DNA of 64,000 nt. Origin: Pinirhizobacter soli (GTDB taxonomy: Bacteria; Pseudomonadota; Gammaproteobacteria; Xanthomonadales; Rhodanobacteraceae). The notes below the pieces were generated by a model. The model ran no database searches and had not been told where the DNA came from. It worked only from the letters and a program-made list of their open reading frames with translations. Location of the stretch: contig NZ_JADZLQ010000001.1 of NCBI RefSeq assembly GCF_015905305.1, positions 1,264,599 through 1,328,598 on the forward strand, in the 5' to 3' direction. Below are positions 50,095 through 60,148 of this stretch, in pieces. How positions within the stretch are numbered: the stretch's first letter is position 1; the number at the start of each line of letters is the position of its first letter. Position numbers and translations under genes: made by a program.

Positions 50095-51947
50095 TGGCGG
50101 CAACCGAGACGGACGACCTGCTGCGCTTCATCACCTGCGGCAGCGTGGACGATGGCAAAAGCACCTTGCTTGGCCGACTGCTCCACGATGCGGGCATGCT
50201 CCCGGAAGATCATCTGGCCACCCTGGCGTGCGACAGCGCACGACAACATCCCGACGCACCCGGCAAGCTGGACTTCGCGCTGCTGACCGATGGCCTGGCG
50301 GCCGAGCGCGAACAGGGCATCACCATCGATGTGGCCTACCGCTACTTCCACACGGCGCATCGGAGCTTCATCGTCGCCGACTGCCCGGGCCACGAACAAT
50401 ACACGCGCAACATGGCCACGGGCGCCTCCACCGCATCGCTTGCCGTGGTGCTGGTGGATGCGCGCAAGGGCCTGCTCGCGCAGACTCGGAGGCATAGCTA
50501 TATCTGCGCGCTGATGGGCATCGGGCAGGTCATCCTGGCGGTGAACAAGATGGACCTGGTTGGGTTCGACCCCACCGTGTTCGAGGGCATTCGCGCGGCG
50601 TACCAGGCCCTGGCCGACCAACTCGGCATCGCCCGCGTCGTGGCCATCCCAGTGGTGGCGACCGATGGCGATCACATCGCAACGCGTTCGCCGCGCATGC
50701 CATGGCATATCGGACCCACCCTGCTCCAGGCACTGGAGGAAGCTCCGCTACCGCAGCCTGTTGATGGCGACTTCCGCCTGCCGATCCAGCTCGTGGTGCG
50801 TCCTCACCAGGACTACCGCGGCTACGCCGGTATCGTCGAGGCCGGTTGCGTCCAGGTGGGCGACGAGGTGCTGGTCCAGCCCGGCAAGACCACCGCGCGC
50901 GTGGCTACCTTGCATGTCGCCGGTGAACCTGCCGACGCCGCGCGGCGGGGCCAGGCCGTGATGCTCACATTGCAGCCGGATGTGCAGGCCGGGCGGGGCC
51001 AGGTGCTCGCCAGCGCCGGCGCGCCGTGTCCGGAAGCCTCGCAGTTCGCCTGCCATCTTCTGTGGATGGGCGAAGAGCCCATGCTGCCGGGACGCGCCTA
51101 CGATCTGCTGCAGGGAACCGGCCGCGTAAGAGCCCGCATCACCGCGATCAAGCACAAGGTGGATGTCCATACCCAGGCGCCCCTGGCGGCAAGGCGGTTG
51201 GAACTCAACGAGGTCGGCGCATGCAACCTGGACCTCGACCATGACATCGCCTTCGAGCCCTTCACCTCCAACCCAGCACTGGGCGGTTTCGTGCTGGTCG
51301 ACCTGCAGAGCCGGGCGACCGTTGCCTGCGGCCGGCTCGATTTCGCCCTGCGCCGTTCAGCCAATATCCACTGGCAGCACATGGACGTGGACAAGGCCAT
51401 CCGCAGCCATGCCAAGGCCCAGAAGCCGCTGTGCGTGTGGTTCACCGGGCTTTCGGGATCGGGCAAGTCCACGATCGCCAACCTGCTGGAACAGCGCCTC
51501 ACCGCGCTCGGGCACCACACCTACCTTCTCGATGGGGACAACGTTCGCCATGGCCTGAACAACGACCTTGGCTTCACCGCCGAAGCGCGCGTGGAGAATA
51601 TCCGTCGCCTGGCCGAAGTCGCGCACCTGATGGTGGACGCGGGGCTCGTGGTGCTGGTGTGTGCGATCTCGCCCTTCGCCGCCGAGCGGGAATTCGCCCG
51701 CGAGCGGTTCGAGCCGGGAGAGTTCGTCGAGGTGTACATCGATACACCGTTGGCCGAATGCGAACTGCGCGATCCCAAGGGCCTGTATCGCAAGGCACGG
51801 AAAGGGCTGCTGGCCAACTTCACCGGCATCGACTCCCCCTACGAACCACCGGCGGACGCGGACGTCCATCTGATGACCCTGGACGCCTCGCCCCAGCTCC
51901 AGGCCGACAGGCTGGCCGCCTGGCTGGCCGGCCGGATAACGCCGTAG
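50094..51947 (+). CDS. cysNC: Bifunctional sulfate adenylyltransferase GTPase subunit / APS kinase (CysNC)
   Basis: 617 residues. N-terminal EF-Tu-like GTPase (G1 '[17 protein letters not shown]', G2/G3 'ERQGITID'-like and '[12 protein letters not shown]', 'NKMDLVG') with its two beta-barrel domains, then an APS kinase from about residue 440 (P-loop '[14 protein letters not shown]', '[15 protein letters not shown]', '[14 protein letters not shown]'). Produces PAPS, the donor used by sulfotransferases; a sulfotransferase starts at 63917. NodQ-type fusion common in Xanthomonadales. Confidence 0.95.
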   Translation: MAATETDDLLRFITCGSVDDGKSTLLGRLLHDAGMLPEDHLATLACDSARQHPDAPGKLDFALLTDGLAAEREQGITIDVAYRYFHTAHRSFIVADCPGHEQYTRNMATGASTASLAVVLVDARKGLLAQTRRHSYICALMGIGQVILAVNKMDLVGFDPTVFEGIRAAYQALADQLGIARVVAIPVVATDGDHIATRSPRMPWHIGPTLLQALEEAPLPQPVDGDFRLPIQLVVRPHQDYRGYAGIVEAGCVQVGDEVLVQPGKTTARVATLHVAGEPADAARRGQAVMLTLQPDVQAGRGQVLASAGAPCPEASQFACHLLWMGEEPMLPGRAYDLLQGTGRVRARITAIKHKVDVHTQAPLAARRLELNEVGACNLDLDHDIAFEPFTSNPALGGFVLVDLQSRATVACGRLDFALRRSANIHWQHMDVDKAIRSHAKAQKPLCVWFTGLSGSGKSTIANLLEQRLTALGHHTYLLDGDNVRHGLNNDLGFTAEARVENIRRLAEVAHLMVDAGLVVLVCAISPFAAEREFARERFEPGEFVEVYIDTPLAECELRDPKGLYRKARKGLLANFTGIDSPYEPPADADVHLMTLDASPQLQADRLAAWLAGRITP

Positions 51948-52022
51948 GACAGCCACCGCCGGGCGGCAGGATCCCCGGCCACCTCCCCTGATCGGCCGAT
52001 TCCGTGCATGTTGCGCCACCGC

Positions 52023-52038
52023 TTGACACCGGTGTCAA
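52023..52038. promoter_or_regulatory. Palindromic operator in the glucokinase promoter
   Basis: TTGACACCGGTGTCAA is a perfect 16-bp palindrome. Its first half is also a -35 hexamer (TTGACA), with TACAGG 16 bases later as possible -10. The core TGACA-N-CG-N-TGTCA is the form used by LacI-family repressors, and resembles NagR-type sites. The likely binder is the LacI protein at 62868. Confidence 0.75.
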
Positions 52039-52065
52039 TTCCGTTACAGGCTAAAGACAGTTCCA

Positions 52066-53145
52066 ATGCGGGGGAGCGCGCTGGACGTGGCAACCAACCA
52101 TTCCGACCTACTGGCAGGAGTACCGGCAACGCCGTTCCTGGCCGCCGATATTGGCGGCACGCACGGGCGTGTCGCGCTCATGCGCGCATCCGGCGATGGG
52201 GCCGGCGGCGTCGAGATGCTGGCCTATCGGGTCTACCCGTGCGCGCAATTCCTGACACTGTCCGAGCTGCTCCAGGCTTTCATCGAGGCTCACGTGCCTG
52301 TCCCGGTGAAGCACTGCGTGCTCGCCTGCGCCGGCCAGGTCCTTGGCGATGAAGTGGTGAACGACAACCTTGCCTGGCCCATCCGCCTGACACAGCTGCG
52401 CCAGGCGCTGGGCTTTGACCAGGTTGCTTTCCTCAACGACTTCGAAGCGCTGGCTTATGCCCTGGATGGCTCGCTCACCGACGATGGCCACCACCTGTGT
52501 GGACCGGACACGCCTTCCAGCGGGCCAACCCTGGTGATCGGACCAGGCACGGGCCTTGGCGCGGCCGTACACGTGCCCAGCCCTGCCGGCGGCTTCGTGC
52601 TGGGGACGGAGGCGGGCCAGATGGATTTCGCCCCGAATTCCCTTCGCGAGCGCGAGATCCTCGCGCACATTGCGCCCCATGGTGGCTACGTCCCATTCGA
52701 ATACATCGTGTCGGGTCCGGGCCTGCTGACCATCTACACGACCCTTTGCGCGCTCGATGGGGCAAAGCCAACCCTGGCGACGCCGGAAGCCGTCACGACG
52801 GCGGCCGTAGCAAGCAGCGACGGCCAAGCGGTGGAAGCGCTGGATGTTTTCTGCGCGTGCCTTGGAAGCCTTGCCGGCAATCTCGCGATGGCCTTCATGC
52901 CCACGGGCGGCGTGTACCTCGCCGGCGGTTTCCTTTCTTCCATCTTCGAATGGCTCAAGCGCAGCACCTTCGAGGAGCGGTTCCTGCACGGACGCAGCGC
53001 GCGAGCGCTGCTGTCGCACGTGCCGGTGTGGGTGACTGAGCACGGCCGTCATGGCGTGCACGGAGCGGCCCGATGGTATCTCCGGCATGGTATGTCGGGT
53101 GCCGGAACGCCTTGGCCTGCAGCAGTCGACGGTGCGGCCGCATGA
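52066..53145 (+). CDS. glk: Glucokinase-type sugar kinase
   Basis: Up to 359 residues. ROK/hexokinase-like Glk family: phosphate-1 motif 'FLAADIGGTHGRVAL', 'FLNDFEALAYAL', 'VIGPGTGLGAAVHV', 'GTEAGQMDFAP', adenosine motif 'GGVYLAGGFLSSI'. Phosphorylates glucose, possibly also glucosamine, in the cytoplasm. A GTG start at 52087, behind GGGGGAG, may be better than the ATG at 52066, which has no ribosome site and would lie only about ten bases from the predicted transcript start. First gene of the locus; overlaps the GH20 gene (ATGA). Confidence 0.88.
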   Translation: MRGSALDVATNHSDLLAGVPATPFLAADIGGTHGRVALMRASGDGAGGVEMLAYRVYPCAQFLTLSELLQAFIEAHVPVPVKHCVLACAGQVLGDEVVNDNLAWPIRLTQLRQALGFDQVAFLNDFEALAYALDGSLTDDGHHLCGPDTPSSGPTLVIGPGTGLGAAVHVPSPAGGFVLGTEAGQMDFAPNSLREREILAHIAPHGGYVPFEYIVSGPGLLTIYTTLCALDGAKPTLATPEAVTTAAVASSDGQAVEALDVFCACLGSLAGNLAMAFMPTGGVYLAGGFLSSIFEWLKRSTFEERFLHGRSARALLSHVPVWVTEHGRHGVHGAARWYLRHGMSGAGTPWPAAVDGAAA

Positions 53146-55475
53146 ACCGCCGCGCGACATCGGCCATGGTCCTTTGCCTGGCGGTGGTGTGGCTGGCGGC
53201 AACGGGCGCGGTGGTTGCGGCGCCTTCCCTTCCTTCCTGGTCGTTGCTGCCGCAGCCGGCAAAGGCCAGCCCCGCCGCCTCGGGTGCGGTAGACATCGGC
53301 GATGGTGCCGTGGTCCTGGTCAAGGGCGCCGATCACCAGGAGTTGCAGTCCATCGCCAATCGGCTCGTGCAACGGTTGGCCGATACCCATGGCTTGCACT
53401 TGCACGTGGCGACACCGGGCGCCTCCCATCCTTCGATCACCTTTGACGTGAATCCGGGCGCCAACGTCGCGGACGATTCGGGTTACCTCATCACGGTGGA
53501 CGACGGCGGCATCGTCGTCACCGCACGCACCCCGCGCGGTGCGTTCTATGGCAGCGTTACCGTGTGGCAATTGCTCACGCCACCGGGCTGGACAAGGGGC
53601 ACACCCGTCAAGGTGACCCATGGCGTCATTGAGGATCACCCACGCTTTGCGTGGCGCGCCATCCTGCTCGACTCCGGACGGCATTTCCAGAGCGTGGCCG
53701 ATATCAAGCAGCTGATCGACTGGATGTCGCTCAGCAAGCTGAATGTGTTGCTGTGGCATGTGACTGAAGACCAGGGATGGCGGCTGGAGATCCCGAAATA
53801 TCCCGATCTGACGAAAATCGGCGCATGCCGCGAGGCGGCAGGCCTGGACGCCGAGCTGACCGGTTCGGCCGATAAGCCCTACTGCGGCTTCTACACGGAA
53901 GCCGACGTGCGCGAGATCGTCCGCTATGCCGCCGAGCGCTACGTGGACGTGGTACCGGAAATCGATCTTCCCGGCCATTCGCAGGCAGCCATCGCCGCCT
54001 ATCCGTGGTTGGGTGTCACGGGCAAGCGCCCGGCGGTGTGGACCAGCTGGGGTGTCAGCCCATGGCTGCTCAAGCCCGATGAGAAGACCTTGCAATTCGT
54101 CGATGACGTGCTCGACGAGGTGATGCGGCTGTTCCCCTCGCGGTACGTGTCCATTGGCGGCGACGAAGCCGACAAGCAACAGTGGAACGCATCGCCTGAA
54201 GTACAGGCGAAGATGCACAAGCTGGGCCTGGCGAACATGGACCAGTTGCAGGGTTGGTTCATGACCCAGATCGCGGGGCATCTCATCGAACACGGGCGCA
54301 CGCCGGTGGGCTGGGATGACGAGCTGGTCGCCGGTGCGGCGCTTCCGAAGTCGCAAGTGGTGATGTCCTGGCACGGCGACGACAACGAACGCGTAGCGTT
54401 GACCGCCCTCCAGCAAGGCCACGACGTGGTCATGACGCCCCAGGAATCGCTCTATTTCGATCACTACCAGTCCGCCCTTCCCGATGAATGGGCAGGACCG
54501 CCCCCGCCGGCGACGTTGCGGCAGGCCTACGACACGATCGTGATCCCCAAAGGGGCGAGCTCGGCCGAAGCCAAACACATCATCGGCGTGCAGGGTGGCC
54601 TGTGGACCGAGCAGATGCTGACGTTCGCGCACGATGAGCATGCCGTGTTCCCGCGCGTCGCCGCGTTGGCAGAGCTTGGATGGTCGCCGACGGGCGCAAG
54701 CAACTGGAACGGCTTCCTTCAGCGCATGCCGGCGGAGCTTGCACGTTACCGCACGCTGGGCATCGGTTATGCCGACACTGCGTTCGCACCCGTCTTCCAG
54801 GTAACAGCAGCAGGCCATGACGCTTTCAAGGTCGAGCTTTCCAACCAGGTGGCATTCGGGACGATTCGCTACACGACGGACGGATCGGATCCCACCAACC
54901 AGTCGACATCCTATTCCCGTCCGCTTCAATTGACTGGCAAGACGACCTTGCGCGCGGCGACGTTCGCGCCGGATGGCTTCGAATTGGCCGCGCCACGCAC
55001 GAAGATCCTGGATGAAACCACCCTCATCAGCCGCGACGGCAGTGCACTTGCCACCTGTTCCCACCAGGCACCCTTCCGCCTGGACGGAGGCAAGGCAGCA
55101 GGCGCGAGGCGAACCTATTCGCTGGAACTGGGCCATATGTGCTGGCTGTTGGCGCGGGCACCGGTAGATGGCGTCAAGCATGTCGTCCTGACGGCCGAGC
55201 GCGTCCCATGGCGCGACGGGGACGAGGCAAAAAATGCCGTGGTGCATCCCAAAGCCAGCGCGGCGGGTGAATTCGAGATCCATGCCGACTCCTGCACGGG
55301 ACCGCTCGTGGCCCGCTTGCCGCTGGAAGGCGCCGTGCAAGGCAAAGGGCAAGTTCGTATTGAGGGAAAGGTTGCCATGCCGGCGGGGGTCGGCGTTCGT
55401 GACCTGTGCGTCTTCACCACCGGCGATCCACGCGATGGCCAGTGGGCGTTGGCGCAAATGGCGTTTTCGAAGTAA
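53142..55475 (+). CDS. Secreted GH20 beta-N-acetylhexosaminidase
   Basis: 777 residues. Signal peptide (1-28), GH20b alpha/beta domain, then the catalytic barrel with 'LLWHVTEDQGWRLEIPKYP', 'PEIDLPGHSQAAIAAYP' and the Asp341-Glu342 pair in 'SIGGDEADKQQW', as needed for substrate-assisted catalysis. A C-terminal chitobiase-like module ('GTIRYTTDGSDPT', near 575) and about 150 further residues follow. Removes terminal GlcNAc from chitooligosaccharides or glycans outside the inner membrane. ATGA coupling to glucokinase. Confidence 0.92.
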   Translation: MNRRATSAMVLCLAVVWLAATGAVVAAPSLPSWSLLPQPAKASPAASGAVDIGDGAVVLVKGADHQELQSIANRLVQRLADTHGLHLHVATPGASHPSITFDVNPGANVADDSGYLITVDDGGIVVTARTPRGAFYGSVTVWQLLTPPGWTRGTPVKVTHGVIEDHPRFAWRAILLDSGRHFQSVADIKQLIDWMSLSKLNVLLWHVTEDQGWRLEIPKYPDLTKIGACREAAGLDAELTGSADKPYCGFYTEADVREIVRYAAERYVDVVPEIDLPGHSQAAIAAYPWLGVTGKRPAVWTSWGVSPWLLKPDEKTLQFVDDVLDEVMRLFPSRYVSIGGDEADKQQWNASPEVQAKMHKLGLANMDQLQGWFMTQIAGHLIEHGRTPVGWDDELVAGAALPKSQVVMSWHGDDNERVALTALQQGHDVVMTPQESLYFDHYQSALPDEWAGPPPPATLRQAYDTIVIPKGASSAEAKHIIGVQGGLWTEQMLTFAHDEHAVFPRVAALAELGWSPTGASNWNGFLQRMPAELARYRTLGIGYADTAFAPVFQVTAAGHDAFKVELSNQVAFGTIRYTTDGSDPTNQSTSYSRPLQLTGKTTLRAATFAPDGFELAAPRTKILDETTLISRDGSALATCSHQAPFRLDGGKAAGARRTYSLELGHMCWLLARAPVDGVKHVVLTAERVPWRDGDEAKNAVVHPKASAAGEFEIHADSCTGPLVARLPLEGAVQGKGQVRIEGKVAMPAGVGVRDLCVFTTGDPRDGQWALAQMAFSK

Positions 55476-55573
55476 GCGGCGACCGGGGCGTTCGTCCCGC
55501 GCCGTGGCATTGAGGGGAAAGGCCTTCTCGTGAGGCCATGGTCAGGCAGGCAACACCAACGAGGGTAATGCTC

Positions 55574-58500
55574 ATGTCCACCGTACTTCGCAAGCATCCG
55601 CTGTCGTGTGCCATCACCGCGTCGCTTCTCGCCGTCGTGTCGGCGTCGGCAATGGCATCGACCTGGGCCGATAGCCAGCCCTATAACCTGGCTCCGCAGA
55701 CCGACACGGCGCAGGCGACGCCAGCGACGCCACCGCCCGATAACGGGAAAAATGGCGCAAAGAAAGACAAGGACGCCGTCACGCTGTCGACCGTCGTCGT
55801 TACCGGCGTCCGTGCGTCGCAGATGCGCGCCATCGACTTGAAGCGCGATGCGCCGAACATCCAGGACAGCATCACAGCGGAGAACATCGGCGCCCTTCCC
55901 GACACCACGATCACCGACTCGCTGCAGCGCGTCACCGGCGTGCAGATCAACCGCGAGGCCGGCGTGGGCACCTCGGTGGACGTGCGCGGCCTGCCCCAGG
56001 TCGGCACCATGTTGAACGGTGAAGTGTTCATCACCGCCGACCAGATCGACTCGCAGCAGCCGGACTTCGGCATGCTGCCGTCCACGCTGTTCCATGGCGT
56101 GGACGTGGTCAAGTCGTCCACGGCCAACGAGACCGACGCTGGCATCAGCGGCGCCATCGACCTGCATACCTACCGTCCCTGGGATTTGCCCAGCGGATTC
56201 ACCTACAGTTATTCGGCGGACGGGGAACGCGGCAAGACCACCGAGCATTGGGGGCCCGAGGCCAACGGCCTGATCTCGTTCAACGATCACGGCCGTTGGG
56301 GCTTGCTGATCGCCGCCGATTTCTCCAACACCCGGCGGACCAGTTCCACCGAAGGCCTGGACCAGTACGGCGTGGTGCTCAATGGCGAGAACGCCGCCAG
56401 CGCCGGCGGTTACAACGGCTTCCTCACTCCGTGGAACGGTGCGCCCATCCCTGGGCAAATCATGCAGAACGCCGACGGCAGCGTGGATGTAAACCACGAC
56501 GGCAAATCCAACGGCGTATTCATGGGCAGCCAGGATATCGGCCTCAACCAGATCACCACCCAGCGCAAGCGCAAGTCCGGCAATGCATCGTTCCAGATGG
56601 ATATCGGCAGCGGCTTCAGCCTGACCAGCGACTACTTCTATTCGCAACAGCGCCAGTACGATCGCAATGTCGGCATCCAGTTCAACTCCACCAACTGGCA
56701 GGGCGCCACCTATGTGCCGCTGCAATCACGCGACACGGGCCACCCTGCCCTGGGCTCGTACGGCACGCCCGAGCCCGGCTGGGAAGGCAGCAACCTGTAC
56801 ACCACGCAGGTCTACCAGAAGTGGCCCGGCGACGTGGAGTCGTACTCGTCGATCATCCAGAAAAGTAGCGTGGCGAGGAATTTCAACCTGCAGCTGGACT
56901 ACGACGACGGCGGCCCCTTCACCGGCACCCTGCGCGGCATCCGTGACACGGCCTGGCAGTCCAACCAGGAAACCGACCTGAACATTTCCGATTCGGACGG
57001 TGCCCTGTGGCCCAATGTGTTGATGGATGGCGTGCCAGACGACGCAGTGCCTCCGGGCACCATGGTGTACCCGGCACAGCTCGGCGGTAACCGCGTATTC
57101 AATGCCAACGGCATTCCGCAGAACACGATCCCGATCACCGCGGACTTCCGCGGCCGCTACATCAAGATCGGCCTGCCCGGAGCGTTGGCTTCCGATTTCG
57201 CCAATCCCAACGGCTGGACCATGAAGACGCTTGAGTCCTCCGGCGACTACGACCGCCAGGTGGCGCTCAATGCCGTGCGGTTCGACGGCAAGTTCGATTT
57301 CCAGGACGGCATCAAGCTGGAGTTCGGCGTGCGCAACAGCATCCGCAGTGCCGACAACAACGGCTGGACACTGGAAACGCCGGTGTACGCGGGCATGGGT
57401 GCGAGCGATCCGGGTGGCTGCCTGGTGCGCTACGTCGGTGCCGACGTGGTGTTGAACAGCGGCGCGTGTACGGCCGGCAACGACCAGGGCTATTTCCGCG
57501 CCGGACCGCTATCGGCGCTGCAAATGCCCAATACCGCGGGCCCGCTGTCGAAGAATTTCAAGCAGTACAACAACCTCCTGGGTTCAGGCATCAATTTCTG
57601 GGCCGTGAACCCCGACGCCCTGGTCGATCCCATCTCGTACTGGAAGTCGCTCTACCCGGACACCCAGCAGGTGGCCGAGCCCGGAACGACCTGGGGCGTG
57701 CGGCTTAAGGAATTGTCCGGTTACCTGCAAGGCGACTTCGAGGGCGACCTTGGCAGCATGCGCTATAGCGGCAATGTGGGCGTGCGCCTGATCCGTACCA
57801 CCCTGGATGTGTCCCAGCACTTGAGCGGCGACCCTGGCGCGTACGGCAACGAGCCGCTGGATGTCGGTATCGAAAAGACCAACCGCAAGTACCAGGACGT
57901 GCTGCCGTCGGCCAATTTCTCGCTGGACATGACCGACAGCCTGAAGCTGCGACTGGCCTATTCGAAGAACATGATGCCGCTGGACCTGAGCACCTGGGGC
58001 GGTGGCTTGCAGTTGAACTACAGCTTGAGCGAAACACCCACCGGCCCGATTTTCCGCGTCGCCAATGGCACCTCGTCGGGCAACCCGGACCTCAACCCCT
58101 GGCGTTCCACGAACTTCGGTGCTTCGCTTGAGTACTACATCAACCCCACCAGCATGCTGAGCCTGGCGCTGTTTCGCATCAACGTGGACAGTTTCATCAA
58201 GAACGGCAGCGTGACCAACTGCACCCTTCCCGACGAGGATGGCGTGGTCCGCGATCACTGCATCGTGATCACCGAGCCCGTGCAGGGCACCGGCAACAGC
58301 ATCCATGGCGCGGAACTCGACTACCGCCAGGGCTTCACCTTCCTGCCCGGCTTCCTGTCCAAGACCGGCATGGAGATCAACGGCACCTATGCGCCCAGCA
58401 ATTCGGGCGAGAAGGACCTGGCCGGCAAGCGAATTCCCTTCCAGGATAATTCCACCAAGTCGGGCAACTTCATCCTGTGGTACCAGGACGACCGCTTCCA

Positions 58501-58765
58501 GGCGCGCGTGGCGTACAACTACCGGTCGCGTCGCGCGGTGATGGACAGCGTGGGCGGCATCACCGGCATGGAGATGTACGAGGCGCCGCAGAAGTACCTC
58601 GATGCGTCGATCTCGTACAAGCTCAGCAAGTACGCGGAGATTTTCCTGGACGGCACCAACCTCACCAACGAGTACCAGCGGTACTACCTGGTGTGGCCTG
58701 ACCAGCCTGGACACTCCACGTTCTCCGAGCGCAGCTTCATGGTCGGCGTGCGGGGACAGTGGTGA
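55574..58765 (+). CDS. TonB-dependent outer-membrane receptor
   Basis: 1063 residues. Signal peptide (1-28), TonB-box-like 'VTLSTVVVTGVRAS', plug domain ('DAPNIQDSITAENIGALPDTT', 'SLQRVTGVQINREAG', 'SVDVRGLPQV') and a 22-strand barrel ending in 'RSFMVGVRGQW'. Family TIGR01782-like, often tied to carbohydrate uptake in Xanthomonas and Caulobacter. The ATG at 55574 has GAGGG eight bases before it; the longer frame lacks one. The last residue is Trp instead of the common Phe. Imports the oligosaccharides released by the locus enzymes. Confidence 0.92.
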   Translation: MSTVLRKHPLSCAITASLLAVVSASAMASTWADSQPYNLAPQTDTAQATPATPPPDNGKNGAKKDKDAVTLSTVVVTGVRASQMRAIDLKRDAPNIQDSITAENIGALPDTTITDSLQRVTGVQINREAGVGTSVDVRGLPQVGTMLNGEVFITADQIDSQQPDFGMLPSTLFHGVDVVKSSTANETDAGISGAIDLHTYRPWDLPSGFTYSYSADGERGKTTEHWGPEANGLISFNDHGRWGLLIAADFSNTRRTSSTEGLDQYGVVLNGENAASAGGYNGFLTPWNGAPIPGQIMQNADGSVDVNHDGKSNGVFMGSQDIGLNQITTQRKRKSGNASFQMDIGSGFSLTSDYFYSQQRQYDRNVGIQFNSTNWQGATYVPLQSRDTGHPALGSYGTPEPGWEGSNLYTTQVYQKWPGDVESYSSIIQKSSVARNFNLQLDYDDGGPFTGTLRGIRDTAWQSNQETDLNISDSDGALWPNVLMDGVPDDAVPPGTMVYPAQLGGNRVFNANGIPQNTIPITADFRGRYIKIGLPGALASDFANPNGWTMKTLESSGDYDRQVALNAVRFDGKFDFQDGIKLEFGVRNSIRSADNNGWTLETPVYAGMGASDPGGCLVRYVGADVVLNSGACTAGNDQGYFRAGPLSALQMPNTAGPLSKNFKQYNNLLGSGINFWAVNPDALVDPISYWKSLYPDTQQVAEPGTTWGVRLKELSGYLQGDFEGDLGSMRYSGNVGVRLIRTTLDVSQHLSGDPGAYGNEPLDVGIEKTNRKYQDVLPSANFSLDMTDSLKLRLAYSKNMMPLDLSTWGGGLQLNYSLSETPTGPIFRVANGTSSGNPDLNPWRSTNFGASLEYYINPTSMLSLALFRINVDSFIKNGSVTNCTLPDEDGVVRDHCIVITEPVQGTGNSIHGAELDYRQGFTFLPGFLSKTGMEINGTYAPSNSGEKDLAGKRIPFQDNSTKSGNFILWYQDDRFQARVAYNYRSRRAVMDSVGGITGMEMYEAPQKYLDASISYKLSKYAEIFLDGTNLTNEYQRYYLVWPDQPGHSTFSERSFMVGVRGQW

Positions 58766-60144
58766 GCGGAGCACCTCCGACGCGGAGCGACACCACTTTC
58801 CATCGCTCCATTGGGGTGTTCTCCGGCACCGCGATCAACATGACCCAGATGTGCGGCATCGGGCCGTTCATCACCATCCCCATCATGGTGGCGGCGATGG
58901 GCGGCCCGCAGGCGGTGATCGGCTGGATCGCCGGCGCCATCCTGGCGATGGCCGATGGCTTGGTGTGGGCGGAACTCGGCGCGGCCATGCCGGGTTCGGG
59001 CGGAACGTACGTGTACTTGCGCGAAGCATTCCAGTACCGCACCGGCAAGCTGATGCCGTTCCTGTTCATCTGGACGATGCTGCTGGCCATTCCCCTGCTG
59101 ATGTCCACCGGCATCATCGGCATGGCCGAGTACCTGGGGTTCTTCTTCCCCAACCTCGGCTGGTGGCCGGTACACCTGATCAGCCTGGCGGCGACCGCCG
59201 TCGTCACCTGGCTGCTGTACCGCCGCATCGAATCGGTCCGCACGATCACCATCGCCTTGTGGGTGATCATGCTGGTGTCCGTCATCGGCACGGCCGCGGC
59301 AGGCTTTTCGAACTTCAACGCAAGCTTTGCCTTCACCTACCCGGCCGACGCGTTCGGCGGCCATTTCTTCGTGGGGCTGGGTGCGGGGCTGATCATCGGC
59401 ATCTACGATTACCTGGGCTACAACACCACGGCCTATATCGGCGACGAGTTGCGCGACCCGGGCCGGACGATGCCCAGATCCATCATCATCTCGGTAATGG
59501 CCATGATGGTCGTCTACCTGCTGCTCAACATCAGCGTGCTGGGCGTGGCGCCGTGGCAGGAAATAGCCCAATCGAAGTCGGTGGCCTCGCTGGTGGTGGA
59601 ACGCAGTTGGGGGCACCTGGCCGCTGCGGTGATGACTGTGCTCATCATCGTCACGGCCTTCGCTTCCGTTTACACGGGCCTGCTCGGTGGCTCGCGCGTG
59701 CCATTCCAGGCGGCGCACGACAAGGTATTCCTGTCCGTGTTCGGGCGCCTGCACGAAAAGCATGGCTTCCCGCATGTGGCCCTGATCACGATGGGCGTGG
59801 TGACGGCCATCGGCACCTTCTTCGACCTGACCGACGTCATCAACATGCTGCTGACGGCCATCATCATTGTGCAATCCATCGCGCAGATCGTGGCGCTGGT
59901 GACGTTGCGCAAGCGCCAGCCCAGCCTTGCGCGCCCTTACAGGCAATGGCTTTACCCGGTGCCTTGCGTGATTGCGCTGCTGGGTTGGATCTATGTGTAC
60001 TTCTCGGCCTCCACCATATCGCTGATCCTGTCGGGCCTATGGATCGTGGCCGGCCTTGCGGTTTTCATGGTCTGGGCGAAGTTCAACCGGTCCTGGCCGT
60101 TCGCGCCTGTCGAAATACGCGAAACCTATCTTGGGAAAGAGTGA
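58762..60144 (+). CDS. APC-superfamily inner-membrane permease
   Basis: About 460 residues with 12 hydrophobic segments. 'GVFSGTAINMTQMCGIGPFITIP', 'LVWAELGAAMPGSGGTYVYLREAF' and 'YDYLGYNTTAYIGDELRDPGRTMP' are typical of amino-acid/polyamine/organocation carriers. GTG at 58762 overlaps the receptor stop (GTGA) with GGGGA upstream. In an amino-sugar locus with no sugar-type permease visible, it may carry glucosamine or a GlcNAc-amino-acid conjugate; this is inference, and most family members carry amino acids. Confidence 0.88.
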   Translation: MSGAPPTRSDTTFHRSIGVFSGTAINMTQMCGIGPFITIPIMVAAMGGPQAVIGWIAGAILAMADGLVWAELGAAMPGSGGTYVYLREAFQYRTGKLMPFLFIWTMLLAIPLLMSTGIIGMAEYLGFFFPNLGWWPVHLISLAATAVVTWLLYRRIESVRTITIALWVIMLVSVIGTAAAGFSNFNASFAFTYPADAFGGHFFVGLGAGLIIGIYDYLGYNTTAYIGDELRDPGRTMPRSIIISVMAMMVVYLLLNISVLGVAPWQEIAQSKSVASLVVERSWGHLAAAVMTVLIIVTAFASVYTGLLGGSRVPFQAAHDKVFLSVFGRLHEKHGFPHVALITMGVVTAIGTFFDLTDVINMLLTAIIIVQSIAQIVALVTLRKRQPSLARPYRQWLYPVPCVIALLGWIYVYFSASTISLILSGLWIVAGLAVFMVWAKFNRSWPFAPVEIRETYLGKE

Positions 60145-60148
60145 CGCC

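Noticed and set aside
53049-55457. Long minus-strand frame opposite the GH20 gene
   Set aside because: Antisense shadow; GH20 motifs and signal peptide are on the plus strand.
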